From: Physcomitrium patens
Lineage: Eukaryota > Streptophyta > Bryopsida > Funariales > Funariaceae
Reading direction: 5' to 3'
Assembly (NCBI RefSeq): GCF_000002425.4
Contig: NC_037266.1
Coordinates: 4,225,350-4,289,349 of the forward strand
Length of the DNA stretch: 64,000 nt
The notes beneath the pieces are model-generated. The model ran no database searches, had not been told where the DNA came from, and worked only from the letters and a program-made list of their open reading frames with translations. Shown here piece after piece: positions 1 to 13,470 of this stretch. The translations under genes and the position numbers were made by a program. Numbering within the stretch: the stretch's first letter is position 1; every line of letters starts with the position of its first letter.

Positions 1-1209
<1,209 letters not shown>

Positions 1210-2160
1210 GATAAAACGCACACAAAGCTTAGGGGGATCATGGCAGGTGATGAGCATCGCCTGTTTTGCATGCCTGTACAATATTCCGAGTCCTGATGAT
1301 CTGTCTATCTTCTGAGATGCACCCATCGTCTGTACCATTTGTACCGGCTTATCGTACCGCAGGAAGACGCCGTTCTTCAAGTCGTTGTCTATCTGGTGAC
1401 CAAAACCGCAGAGTTTCAAGCTGAGAGGCCTAGTAGGGGTAGTGTAGGCAGAGTCAAGTTTTATTGTCTCTGGTCAGTTACGTAGAACAGTTTGCGGTTG
1501 AGTCTACCCATCTCATCTAGATCTGCACTGCACACCTTTCAATAAGCTGGTTTCACTTGAGGTTGCCGTGCGCAAGCTAGTATCTGGCACAGAGATGAGA
1601 GGTTCATTGCTGCGCATTCTCTTAGCAATCCTCACAATTTCCGAGGTGATTGTGGGGTGATGGAGCTGGGCGTCTTTATAAAACTCCATCATAGATGCGT
1701 AATAAACCGAGTAATCCTGTCAAGATGAAAGTTGACGCGCTTTCTCTCTTCCATCCTTCCCTGTATCCATGATTTTGCATGAGTTTTGCATGTGTTTTCA
1801 CAACATGTCGACGCTTGAATCTTAAGGTTTGCAGCTCATTCCTCTGCACTCACATAGCACCAGTGTTGCACAGCACCCGCCTTGTGTGCTGCACCATAAC
1901 CGCCTAACGCTTGTCATTCTGCCGCGACAATAGCTCCATGTCTTAACCAGAACTTGGTTCACGCGGACATGCTCGTTGCCTTGATTGACAAGTTTTTAAC
2001 AGCAATTTATCAAGTTTGGAATCCCTGCAACAAGTCTTTTTCTTGCTTGGTTTCCTTCCTCACGGCATCTCAGTCCAAGTTATACAATTGGACTTATTCA
2101 ATGGATAATGATGGAAGAAGGGTGAGTGTGGAGAGAAGGTGCATACACATGTCTTTGTAG
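1210..2160 (+). other. Hexokinase 3' UTR and downstream flank
   Basis: Moderate-GC non-coding sequence directly follows the hexokinase stop. An AATAAA at 1701-1706 is a possible polyadenylation signal. The short open frame at 1954-2160 shows no family likeness and is probably chance. GC content falls sharply after about 2160, which marks the end of the gene island. Confidence 0.4.
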
Positions 2161-4512
2161 CAACATTATGAAAAGTTAGATGAAACTAATTATGCTGATT
2201 TTAGGATGTGTATTTGACTGTTTTTATCACATGATGTGGGATTGTGTGTAAATGACAATGGAAAGAAGTGTGCATATAAGAAATTCTAATAATAGTAGTG
2301 TAGTAACAGGAAAGTTGAAGATAAGAAAAAGGTACATAAAGAGATCTCATTGCACACATTTCTATGTACTTCCTTTGGTTTTTACTGGAGCAAGTACAAT
2401 CAAATCTTATCTTACAACACTTTGAAAACTTAAATTATTGTAATTTAGACAAGTTGTAAAGCAATATATATTTTTTAAAGTCTTTTTTTTTTGGTTGTCA
2501 AATACATTCATATATTATTTTTTATCTAAAAGAAATACCTTTTCATAATATATATATATTTAGATATATATAAATGATATGAAGTATCTAATGTCTCTAC
2601 TACACTAATGTTAGAAATAAAATAATAAGTTGAATAATTATATTGTCTCCTAAATTATAGATTCTTGTGTTTAGAGATCCATACTGAGAATTTGGTACAA
2701 AATTGTCTTTCTTAATGATAATAATAATAATAATAATAATAAGATGCTATATCTTTGTGAGGTTTTTAGTCAGCATTTATAAGAAGATGACTGGGGGCAA
2801 CACTTACAATCTTTTGATAGCTGAAAGTCATAATAGATTACCATTAAAATATAATAAACTACAAAAATAATAAACCAAAAATCTAGTTAATAATTTATAT
2901 TTCATTCAATATGTTTAATATAAAATATTAACTAGATGCATTATTGTATTTTTGAATGTATTATCCTTTGTTCTTTGAAAATTTATAGTAATTTTTTTTT
3001 AAATATAAAAAAATAAGGTATATTACAAAATAAAATATTTCAAAAATATATATATTAATTTAAATATTTTTTATATTAAACTATAAAAAATAATTTAATA
3101 ATTAATATTTTACTTTATTTTTTATATTTAATTTTTTTAATTGTAATTTTTATTTCATATTTAAAAATTATTATTCTAATTCTAATACATTTTGCAAAGT
3201 GTCTTTTTATTCTTTAAGGTTATTTAAGAACAATCAAAATAGATTTATACTAAATAGTCTTTTGTAGGATTGAATTGTTAATGACTACTTAAAAATATTG
3301 GCATTATGAGATAGCCTCAAGTTGTGAATAACAAGAATTGATTCTTAATAAGATCACAAAGAACTTAAATGTTGACAAAGATTTGTAAGTCCAACTAAAT
3401 GTGGAATCTAACAAAGTTTCAACAAGTCTTTTTGAATCTTAATACTTATAATTGATCTTAATTAAAGAATTATCTTATAGTTTAGTATCTCTATTTTTAA
3501 TTGCTATCTTATAATGATTAAAAAGTAATTGAAAGAGATTATAGTAAAACTCAGAATGACATATTGTAGAATAGTAATATTGTCAAAGATTGTAGGTGCA
3601 TTAGGAAATAATGCTATAATATGACATTAGAGAAGTATAGAAGTCTATTCTTGGTTTAGATTAGCTATTTATTTTTATAAAATTAGGGATGTAATTATAT
3701 AAAGCTAAAACAAAATGAAAGAATACTAATTTTATAAAAATTTGTATACATGAGTTTTGTCTTTATTAATCTTTGCTTTGATTTTAGATCTTGTAGTAAT
3801 AAAAATAAAAATTTATGTATAAAATTTTGATATTTCTATATATGAGATATAAAATTAATTATCTAATAATTGATTACTTATTTATTATTACTATTATTAT
3901 ATTAAAAAATGATGTACAACTATATAATCCAATGTTGCTCAAATTATTAATATTATGATTTTTGATACTTGATCAAAGAAACTTTTGAGCAATGAATATT
4001 AATAATTATGAAGCATTTGTAAAATAAAAATTCTATGTGTATGTTTATATATTGAGATTAAAAAAATAGTATTTGGAAAAGAATTTATGTTGTTATTTAG
4101 TGTCCTAAAAACATATTTATTTGTAATTTTGGTGAGTGTATATGAAAATTTTAAATAACTTTATCTTTCAATTTTTTTTATTTCATCAAAATCGTTTTTC
4201 CAACACATTCTTGAGTATTTCAACTGGAAAAGAAAAAAAAAAAAAAAATGACAAGAAATGTCTTTTTTATCGTAAGCTTTGTGTAGAATATAAAATATTG
4301 AAAATTCTGAAAAACAGTTTTAGATCCTTCTATTGATATGTTAATACCACAGATCATTATTTGTAATATAAAATAGGTATAAGATTACCTGTTATGCAAA
4401 AAGGGTTTAGAATCATGTAAAATCAAAGCTCTAATGGAGGTTTTTACACATGGTTTTTTACCACAAACAAAACCACTCAAAACATGAAACATCAATCCTC
4501 TTTTTTCCCTTG

Positions 4513-4513
<1 letters not shown>

Positions 4514-4548
<35 letters not shown>
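4514..4548. repeat. (TA)n microsatellite
   Basis: Uninterrupted TA dinucleotides over about 35 bp in the AT-rich intergenic region. Confidence 0.9.
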
Positions 4549-4550
<2 letters not shown>

Positions 4551-5894
4551 CAAAATTGGATACAATTTTGTGTACTTTGTTGTGTAAATACTTCCATTTT
4601 CTTCTCCTCATTCTCATTACTACACAATGATCATTTCATTATTGTAATGATTTCTACTACCACATACCCACAAACTCATTTTTACATTGTCGATCATTTT
4701 TATGTTAATTGATATTTCCTCTTAACTTAAACAATTTCATAAGACTTCTTTCTTCTTCTTCTTCTTCTTTTTTTATTTTTAATTATTTGAGAAAGTGGGA
4801 AAAATAAAAAGTTCCTTTCCACCATTGAAGGTGTGAGTATGCCACACACCTGCTATGAAAGATTTTTCTTCTCTTTTTCTTTTTCTTTTTTATTTTTTTT
4901 AAAGATTGTTAATTAGTGAATGAGCTGAGCTGGCAGTTTTCTACAAAACAAGACTTCTATGGTAAACTTGTTATTCTGATTGTTGATATGGGTTGGTCAA
5001 TTTAGTTGTTGGCAGTTTAAAGGATGCAAAAGGAGAAGCCGTGGTTTTGCTTACAACTGCCCATTTCTGTGTTGAGAAGGATGGATTTTTGTGGTTTTAC
5101 TATTTTTAAGATTTGGGTATGTATACAATTTTGTGGACAATTTTGTGGAGAAGAATAGATTGATAGAAAACTATCTAGAGAATAAATGAAGTCAGATCCC
5201 CCTTTGATGGGTTGGGATTTCATTGACTTAATTTTTTGATACTTTGTATTTTTCTTAAAATTGAGGATTCAAAAGCAACTAATGCATACTCATGACAATG
5301 ACTACTTTAGATTAAAAAAAGAATGAATCTAAAAATTCCTTTGAAAATTAACTTCTTCAACTGAAACTAGGAAACATTTTTCAACGGTTAATTGCACATG
5401 TCATGTTCATTGCATTTGTTGCATTTTCTTTTTTTTCCTTTCTTTCTTTTATTTTCTCCTATATTTTTACTTTTTTCTTTTGTAGCTTTTAAGATTCATT
5501 GTCCTTACCAATTACTCAATTTGTCTCTTTCTTTCTATCTTGTGCTATATTATTTCTTACATAAAACAATTCATGTTTTGTTTCTACTTTATCTGGAAGT
5601 AAAGGAATTACATGCACGTAAAAACATTTAAATCTTACGTTTTTTTTTACATTAAAAAATCGTTGGAAAATAGGTTTTAAAAATAAAAATAGAACTGAGA
5701 TTTGATTCTACATAAATTTTTGTGGTTGTATGGCTTATTTATTTGTGCAAACATACATGAGTAAGAATGTAGATATAGAAGGCAGGATTTGAATGAAGGA
5801 ATTATATCAGATTGAAATAAAATAAACAAGATAATAATTAATAAAATTTAATATTACATCATACGTTTTATTTTGAACATGTATATGAGTATGA

Positions 5895-5899
<5 letters not shown>

Positions 5900-5932
<33 letters not shown>
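5900..5932. repeat. (AT)n microsatellite
   Basis: Uninterrupted AT dinucleotides over about 33 bp. It gives rise to an artefactual YIYI-type reading frame. Confidence 0.9.
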
Positions 5933-5934
<2 letters not shown>

Positions 5935-6420
5935 CATGGAAATCAAGTTTTTTCTTTTGTATCATTTTTGGAAACATTTGAAGGTTACAATTACTAATGT
6001 TTTATTTTACAAATCCATAATTATATCAAACATAACAATGTTACATTTGTCAAACTAAAACATAGTTTCATGTTCATTATCCATCCATAGGAACTATATA
6101 AAAATCTTTAAAATTAAATAAAATGCCCTTTCTTGTTTAATTCAATGCTATACAGTTTCTGGATATTTTACAATTTCTTTTAACAAGCAGTATGTTATAT
6201 TCACGTATGTTTATATATCTCAATGGTTGCTTTACAGAATCCAAATTTACACAAATACTACTTAAACTTTCACAGTGCTGTATTGATTCAAATGTCTCTC
6301 TCAACAACCTTAAGAGATATTAAAATGTATAGATTATCTGGTACAACTCAAAACACATGGACAGCCAGCTTTATTAAGTCAGAGCAAGCAAGTTTTTTTT
6401 ATTTTTTTATTTTTTTATTT

Positions 6421-6706
6421 TATTGATACACATAGCATGCAACACACATGAAACAGACATATTTCAAAAAGCACCAAAAATATACATTCAGTCCTTTCAA
6501 ATGCACAAAATCTGCCATCAGGGCTGCACGAGATAAACTCTATTTTAATAATCTAGCATTAACTACAACGCCATCTGATCAACTGTTCACTTCACCGCTT
6601 TAACAGCGAAGATAAAAATGCATCAAAATCCAAGGAAAGTAACCAAAACTATTTTTTTAAAAAACAAAAAGAGTCAAAGTCGAACAGAAGAATCTGAGGC
6701 ATAAGA
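6421..6706 (-). other. Probable 3' UTR of the coiled-coil gene
   Basis: Non-coding sequence immediately after the stop on the minus strand, of intermediate base composition, ending in a T-rich stretch near 6392-6424 (A-rich on the transcribed strand). No other gene is seen. Confidence 0.35.
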
Positions 6707-7719
6707 TTAATCTGACCCATGTGAATCACTGCTACACGAGAATGTAGATGTGTCTCCTGCAGGACACAGGGGTTCAATTGCAGGCAGCATCCACGCTTCC
6801 ATGCCACTCAACGTCTCTGAAAGTAACTGAAGACTTCCACCACTCTCCTTGAATTCCTTCACACGCTTCCCCAAAATTTGTTCAAATCTCATGCGCTCTT
6901 GTTTTTGCAAGGCTCGAAACTCCCTTGCGATGTTCTTGTGTCTCTGCAGTACCAACGAGGACACATGCCGTGGTAAGTTGTGATGGCAAGAGTGTACATG
7001 AAACACGACACTTTTGGTGATAAGTTTCGGTTCAGTAGTTCTGTGAATGATTAAACGACAAAAAGAAACTGGGTATCATACCTGAGAGCATCTCTCAAGT
7101 TCCAGATCTCTCGTCTTTCGAAGTTCGTCGCTCCCTTGAGCAGCCCGTTTCAACAATACCTTCATCTCATTTTGTTGCTTGGTTCGGAGCGCTTGTTCTT
7201 TGAGCCCTACCTCAGTTGCATATGCAACCCGTGTTGCTTGTAGCTCTGTGTGCTCCATCCTATCCACAATATGTTTAACTTTATCTGCCTCCAAATAATT
7301 CCCTTGTTTCCCAAGAAAGGTCTACACAGCCATAACATTGAGAAAACCAATGAATTAGACATTATGCCGCCAGAAAGTAGTATGACTAAGCTGAACAAAA
7401 TATCGTGTCAAGTCGACCTGATAGAAGGACATGATACAGGGAATTTGCATATTGTATACAACCGGCTGATGTTCCACATAACATGGATTACTTGCACTTT
7501 CTTATGTTTGAGAACCTCCCGAGACCATTGAGGTTTGGTGGGCATTTTTGCAGCCATTCGTTGTCTAAAGGCTTGTAAAACACTGATTTGTTGACGTTTC
7601 AGCTTGGCAGCATGTTCTACAACAGCTTTGAGAAACTCTTGTAGCTTCTCATCCCAAAGCTGCTCAAACACAAACATAACCACTAAGATGAACTCCGAAA
7701 GATATGAATGTCAGCTTTG

Positions 7720-7762
<43 letters not shown>

Positions 7763-9354
7763 CATGTATTTACAGCTTTAAGTACACAAATCCTATGCAG
7801 TAGAATCCTCAAAGAATGCTATTTTACATACTCGATTTCTTTCAAACATTTCTTGTTTATATGCTTTTTCAGATTCTTTTCTTTGCTTTTGGTGTCTTTG
7901 GACCATGACTCTCTTCCTCTTATTATCTTCCAAGACCTGCAAACGTATCCCGAATGAATCATGCTGAAGTTTCTAAACATTGCATGACAACTGCATCTCA
8001 TACATGAAAGTGTAGACGTTGCACGAGTTCCGTGAAACAACACCTTAACCCCGTTAAGGCGCTGAGTAGCAGCTCGTGCCTCCACGTAATTGCCATCGAA
8101 TTCAGCTTTCTTCTTGTGTGCTTCCAGGGCATTGATAACCTCCATTACCTGCACATGCAATTTTTCAACATCTTAAGCTCGAAGCACCAACAAACACTTT
8201 AGCGTAGAACTTGCACATGTGCATTGATGAATCATGCTGTCAATAACACAGTATTGTAATGTAACTACACCTGGGGAGAGAAAGCAGGGTGGATGAGCTC
8301 TATGGAAGTTCTCCTGCTGGGACTCCTTTGCAACGTTCTGAACGACCTAGCTGATGGGTTTTCTGTCACGCTCACGCTACTCCTGCAGTTGTGATTTCCA
8401 TCCACAAGAGTCCGCAAGTACTTTATTAATACTAGAAAAACTTCAATTTCCTTAACAAGATCTCCATGTTAACTTTTAAGAGAATTTATTTGAACTTGAG
8501 ATTAACTTCGATTTCTATACCGAGATCCAAAGAATGAAGGGTAATGAGGTTCCTTTGTCTCAAGATGCGCCGCTAGCTGCACAAGTGTAGTCCATGAGAT
8601 CAAAATTTCCGATCATCACAGTAATTCGGTAATATACCTGACACTAAGTGTCGAGGTTAAAATCAGACAAGAAAGCAGAGTACATGTAAGATCATTGGCA
8701 CCTCCACGGATACTGGCAAAGTCAATCAAACCACCATAACGATAATTGCAACTGAAGCAGTAGAACTGTGGGTAGATTGCATACCAGAGAGACGGGGATG
8801 CCACTCTTCTGACCTGTCGTCTCTTTGAAAGCATAGTAAGTCATCTTGAGCGAGGAGACATCGTCTTGCTCGTAGTTGCTTGCCAGCGAAGGCGAATGAA
8901 TCTTAGCATCCCAATACCTGCTCGATTCGGACGCTAACAACGAATTCTTTGAGTACTGGTTATCACCATCCGCATCATACTTGGGCATTTCAGTGGTGGA
9001 GATGAACTCCCCTATACCCTCATCAACAACCAACTCCTTCACAAACTGCGAAATCTCCTTCTCCACATCAGTTTGCTGGTTAATCTCTGAGAGTGTCATC
9101 TGAAACGGCGCGTGGTCATCCTCGCTACCCGAAGACCTTGAAGACGATTTGTCAAAAGACTTCCGCGACGATTTTCTTGAAGACTCGCTTGAAGGAGTCA
9201 GATTTCGTGACAGAGATCGTCGCAAGCTGCTATTAGCGCTGTTGGAGCTTGCCATTTCAGTTGAGTAAGATTGACTTGAATCGACGTATTTCCCGACGGG
9301 GGTCTTGGTTACATCAGGCAGAAAATCCTCTATCTCCTTTAGCTCCTCCAGCAT
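6707..9354 (-). CDS. Conserved-type coiled-coil protein of unknown function (8 exons, 528 aa)
   Basis: I do not recognise a named family. Exons in transcript order are 9354-8785, 8576-8521, 8382-8271, 8148-8050, 7936-7832, 7659-7492, 7321-7082 and 6943-6707. Every intron is GT-AG and all phases agree, giving 528 codons from ATG 9354 to TAA 6707. Residues 1-190 are polar, Ser-rich and probably disordered (SSRKSSRKSFDKSSSRSSGS), opening with MLEELKEIEDFLPDV. From about residue 245 to 500 the protein is helical and charged, with repeated motifs of the type ALEAHKKKAEFDGNYVEARA, LWDEKLQEFLKAV, KPQWSREVLKHKKVQ, FLGKQGNYLEADKVK and RHKNIAREFRALQKQ. This alternation of short helical hairpins and long coiled coil recalls conserved coiled-coil proteins of protists and flagellated eukaryotes; that likeness, and any ciliary or cytoskeletal role, is inference from memory. 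A (TA)n tract lies in intron 5. It diverges from TRAPPC2. Confidence 0.8.
7723..7755. repeat. (TA)n microsatellite inside an intron
   Basis: A run of about 33 bp of TA dinucleotides in the intron between 7660 and 7831 of the coiled-coil gene. Length variation here would alter intron size only. Confidence 0.9.
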
Positions 9355-11011
9355 TCCTCCTCAATCCTTGGTGAATAACAATGAAATCGATTTTTACTGT
9401 GGATCCTGTTGCTGTCTTTTCTATGGGCTGCATTGACACAGCTTCTTATCCTATGTCCATACAGATCCACATTGTTTACGCCGAGTGCTGCTGTGGTACT
9501 GTCTGTCGAATGATGCATCCCATCCTCGCACGTCATGGGGATCACACATGTGACGCATAGTTCTCTCTAAAAGAATTTGACAGTAAGCATCGAGATCCGA
9601 CTAGAGATCTGGGCAACGAGGAAGAGCATCAATGGCGAACATCACCTAAAATCCAATCAATCTCGTGGAGGGATAACGGAGCAACGCAGGCCCCGGCAGT
9701 TCCATGCTGCAAAATTTTAAAGAAACAGAAATCGAAGACCTGAAGCTTGTAGAATCGAACGGAGTGAATAATCTTACAGACTGTGTCCCTCAAGATCTAC
9801 ATGGTATCAGGGCCACCATTGTTGGAATGCTGTATTACTTCCAGAAACCGATAGAATCGGCTACAATCCCATGTGACTTCTATGGCGTGGGAAACTGCCT
9901 CAGTATCCATTCTTCAAAACCAGAATCCCACTCATACAGTTCAATGCCACCGTTATGTATCTGTGTGTGCCATACGCTTGTGCCCATATCAGCTACATTT
10001 CAACCCCAGCGCTCGAAAATATCACCTTATATCCTCCCTCAACTTAACCAATCTCTCAGTGAATCAAAGTTCGTGTCCATGCCGCTTAAGCTCATCAGGA
10101 GAGGCATAGTCCCAATGGCCCGCTCCCAGAATAACCCACAAGATGCCACAGAAATTCGGCCATGCGTCGTCAACAAAGATAACAACCCAACATACACAAC
10201 AGCCACGTTTCCGCTGCGATCATCTACAAAGCCCTAGAAACGCAGAGGCTACAGCAGCTGCCACTCTTCAAATTTCATCAGAAGACGTAAAAGGAGACGA
10301 CGTCAGGCAGCGGTTGGGCATTCGGGAGTCTGATTGTTAAGCATGCAATGCTTACGTGGTCTCTACGTAAAATTGGAGATCTAAACTTATTCGGTAATTC
10401 TCCCCTAAATATGCGGTATGCTCCTACCACGTCATTTTTTCCTCCATCCAATTGTGGATTCCTTTCGTCGCAATTGGATTTCGTGGAGTGACGGGCTCGA
10501 TTTGCAAAACTTTTTCGATCGTGGGTTTTGTTCTAAGAAACCTCTGTCTGTGGTGCTTTTGGATTTGTTGCAGAATTTCCTCGTATTGCAATTCCAAACT
10601 CTTGTATTGTAGATCTGTAGTGGGAGTATCCCGTTAGCAGTATTATTGTTTGAGTCTCCCGGAAGTGGAGCTCGGAAACTGGCACGCGGTTTGTTAGGTT
10701 AAGATTTTAGAGCATATGATTTGGAAGAGGAAACCAATCAGCAAATGAGTTGGATCACTGGCAGCCCTAAATTTTTATAAGCTTGCGGACTGAATTTTTT
10801 TTTCTTCCTTTTCGTCTTGTGTTTTTTCCCAAGTCGAAGTGCTTCAGAAGTTCGATTTGTAGTTTCTCACAAGTGCACCAGATTCTGGGTTCCATTTGGC
10901 GTTACAGAGGATGTTCTAGCTCTTGACTAGCTGGCGTGAGGAGGTTATTGGGAGTTAAGGATCGAGTGAAGGGAGTTGTGGATTGGTTGGCGGTGATTTT
11001 AAATACGAAAA
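9355..11011. promoter_or_regulatory. Shared upstream region of divergent coiled-coil and TRAPPC2 genes
   Basis: The 1657 bp between the start codon of the minus-strand coiled-coil gene and that of TRAPPC2 must hold both promoters and 5' UTRs. Composition is moderate GC, unlike the AT-rich deserts. Open frames at 9704-10237 and 10418-10637 show no family likeness and are probably chance. I could not identify a convincing TATA box or transcription start for either gene. Confidence 0.5.
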
Positions 11012-12545
11012 ATGTCGAGCACTGCCTGCTTCGTTATCGTGTCGCGCAACGATAGTCCTATTTACGAGAGTGAAGTTGGCACTGCCCCGAAGGTATTGCT
11101 TCTTACCCATTTTAGAGCACCATGTCTATAAGCTATCAACTGAGAATTTTTGAAAGTTACAAGGTGCATTTCGATTAGGGTTTCGTGGTTCGAGTGTGGG
11201 TTTGTGGGCTCTTTAAGCACTAGTGTATTTGCGGGAGATTGAATTCGACCTCCAACGGTTTCCCTGAATATTGTGTTCGTTGTACCAAAGGTGAATTATT
11301 GGTTGATGCAGACTAAATGTGTAGGAAATTGTTTACCTCTTTAGTGTGGTTTTTCGCGGGAAAACTTTGCAGTTTAATTTGCAGCGTGAGAGATTGTTTT
11401 TCGTGACCGTGTTCTAGACAGTGTAATTCTGGAAGACATGTTCCATCTGCAGTTGTATTTTGTATTTGTCAAAGCCGATAGCTGCTCTTCAGGCGTCACG
11501 GATGCCCTTCAGCAGATGATACAGTTTATGTCTTCATGCGCGTGATTGACTCATCATTCGGGCTGCAGAAAGACGAGGCGGCACACTTGCATCAATTTAT
11601 ACTACACGCTTCTTTGGACATTGTCCAAGATGTTGTTTGGAACACGAATAACATGTATGTCTTCATCACCATACTTATTATACCATTAAGAATGAGCAAG
11701 ATATTTTCGTGATAAGGAGAGTGTCGATTCAATGAAGTGGTTATTGATCTCTAGGGGCTTATGGGGACCGTTCCATTGCTGTAATCAGTCAGTGATGAGT
11801 TCAGGAAAAAGAGTCGTTTAGTTGCCAGAAAGTACATGAATTAGTATCATGTTATTTCGCGACTTGTGAGTACGTCCTGTTTTGTTCATCTGTTTTAATT
11901 TTCCATTTACTTCCATGATCGTCGCATCTCATAGGCATGTATTATTCTACATCTGCTACATGTTTAAAAAACAAACTGTGCTTCTGTTGACGTTTTTCCA
12001 GGTTTTTGAAGGTAGTAGATAAATTTAACGACTTGCTAGTCTCCGTGTATGTGACTGCGGGCCATACTCGGCTCATGCTACTGCACGACTCTCGTAATGA
12101 GGATGGTATCAAGAACTTCTTTCAAGAAGTCCATGAACTCTACATCAAGGTAATTGCTTACATCTTTACAACCAGAAACCCTCCTTTCCTCTTTTTCTAT
12201 GTTTTGACTGGTACAACACCAGCATTATCGCAGCTGATGAATTTACCACCTTAGCCGAGCAGAGTAGATTATTGGAAAAGCGAGCACATAGCTGTCCTTC
12301 TACGTGTTATTCAATATGTGCAGCACAAGCTTGAATTTTTAATTGACTGTCGTCCTGCTCTTCATTCAATGCACCTGTTGCAGTACTTGATTCTGTGCAC
12401 ATTATCGTCGATTGACTGCCTCATCGTCTAACGCAAACTCCTTGGGCTGCAGATGCTGTTGAACCCTTTGTATGTGCCTGGGTCACGCATTTCCTCTCCA
12501 TTTTTCGATACACGGGTCCGAGCACTTGCTAGGAAGTACCTTTGA
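11012..12545 (+). CDS. TRAPPC2: TRAPP complex subunit 2 (sedlin/Trs20 homologue)
   Basis: Small longin-fold core subunit of the TRAPP tethering complex, which acts as a Rab/Ypt exchange factor in ER-to-Golgi and later membrane traffic. Coding exons are 11012-11092, 11569-11654, 12002-12149 and 12453-12545. All introns are GT-AG and phases agree, giving exactly 135 residues, close to the usual length for the family in plants. Diagnostic stretches are STACFVIVSRNDSPIYE at the N-terminus, HLHQFILHASLDIVQD, then FNDLLVSVYVTAGHTRLMLL with HDSRNEDGIKNFFQEVHELY, and finally NPLYVPGSRISSPFFDTRVR with ALARKYL at the stop. The start is chosen because it opens the conserved N-terminal strand. The gene looks intact and functional. 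It is divergent from the coiled-coil gene and tail-to-tail with the BAHD gene. Confidence 0.96.
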
Positions 12546-13470
12546 GGGCTGCACAGCAAATAATGATATGTTTACAAGACATCTACAATGAAGACATCTA
12601 GTTGGTATACCGCCCTGGAAGAGAGTTGCGCAACTATCTTGGAGATAGCTGCGTCACTCGTTCTTGCAGAAGCCGCTGTATACTCGGACAGTTTAGGTGT
12701 TTATATCCATGTTGATTAGATGCTAGACACTCTCACGTAAGACTTGGTTTAGTGCAATTGGCTCGAATGTCACTAAAGCGCACTAATTCTTTTTGGGTAT
12801 GAAGGTCAGAACTTTTATTCTCTAGTTGATTTCATAATTTCCACTGCATTGTGGAACCCATATTCCCACACACCTGTAACTTGGTCTTGGAGGTTCCTGT
12901 CCTTTTACGTTGCAGCTTGTATTTAATGTAAGTTATGGCCCCGCACAATTATTGTGCATTTTACTGTCGGGATGAGTGTCTTCATGCTAAAAGTTAGGTC
13001 TGCTTTTCAGAGTTTGATGTAAAGTCAGAGCAAGCAATGGGAAAATAGCGTATTCAGTGTAATTAGAGGACGATTGTGTATACGTTTTTTTCTGGTAGGT
13101 GCTACTCTGAAAACTGTTCATTATGTTGAACAGTTTTCGTTTACAAGTGAATTTGTGTTACAAATGAGCATACAAAAAAGTCGATTTACAAAAAATTCGA
13201 TTTATTTATCTTGCTGCAAATTACAATGTTGATGGTCAACCGGCCATTGATTTGGCTTCCGTTGGTTCGTAAGTCTGCGGTACGTATACAAAAGAAGCAG
13301 CATTGAACATAACGAAAAGAAATTTTCTTTTCAGGTTTGCACTTCGTTGAATTTTGCCCTAAGCAAAGTACTTATACATATCACAAAGCTAGATTATCCC
13401 CTTCACGATGACTTCAAAATTGCAGTGGGCCACTTCCCTGCTTGAGCTCTTGCTGTAGATAGACTAGAAA
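12546..13470. other. Convergent 3' region between TRAPPC2 and the BAHD gene
   Basis: Non-coding sequence between the stop codons of two convergent genes, so it should hold both 3' UTRs. It contains a perfect 12-bp inverted repeat at 13109-13138. No further gene is seen. Confidence 0.5.
13109..13138. other. Perfect 12-bp stem, 6-nt loop hairpin
   Basis: Left arm GAAAACTGTTCA and right arm TGAACAGTTTTC are exact reverse complements around a loop of six bases. It lies between two convergent genes, so it may be a 3' end or mRNA-stability element, or chance. Confidence 0.6.

Larger units (their letters stand above)
2161..6420. other. AT-rich intergenic desert
   Basis: About 4.2 kb of very AT-rich DNA with long A and T runs, an (ATA)n tract near 2714-2743 and (TA)n tracts at about 4514-4548 and 5900-5932. 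The only open frames are short, low-complexity and without family likeness. I saw no coding gene, tRNA or recognisable transposon protein. It may hold fully eroded repeats. Confidence 0.6.
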
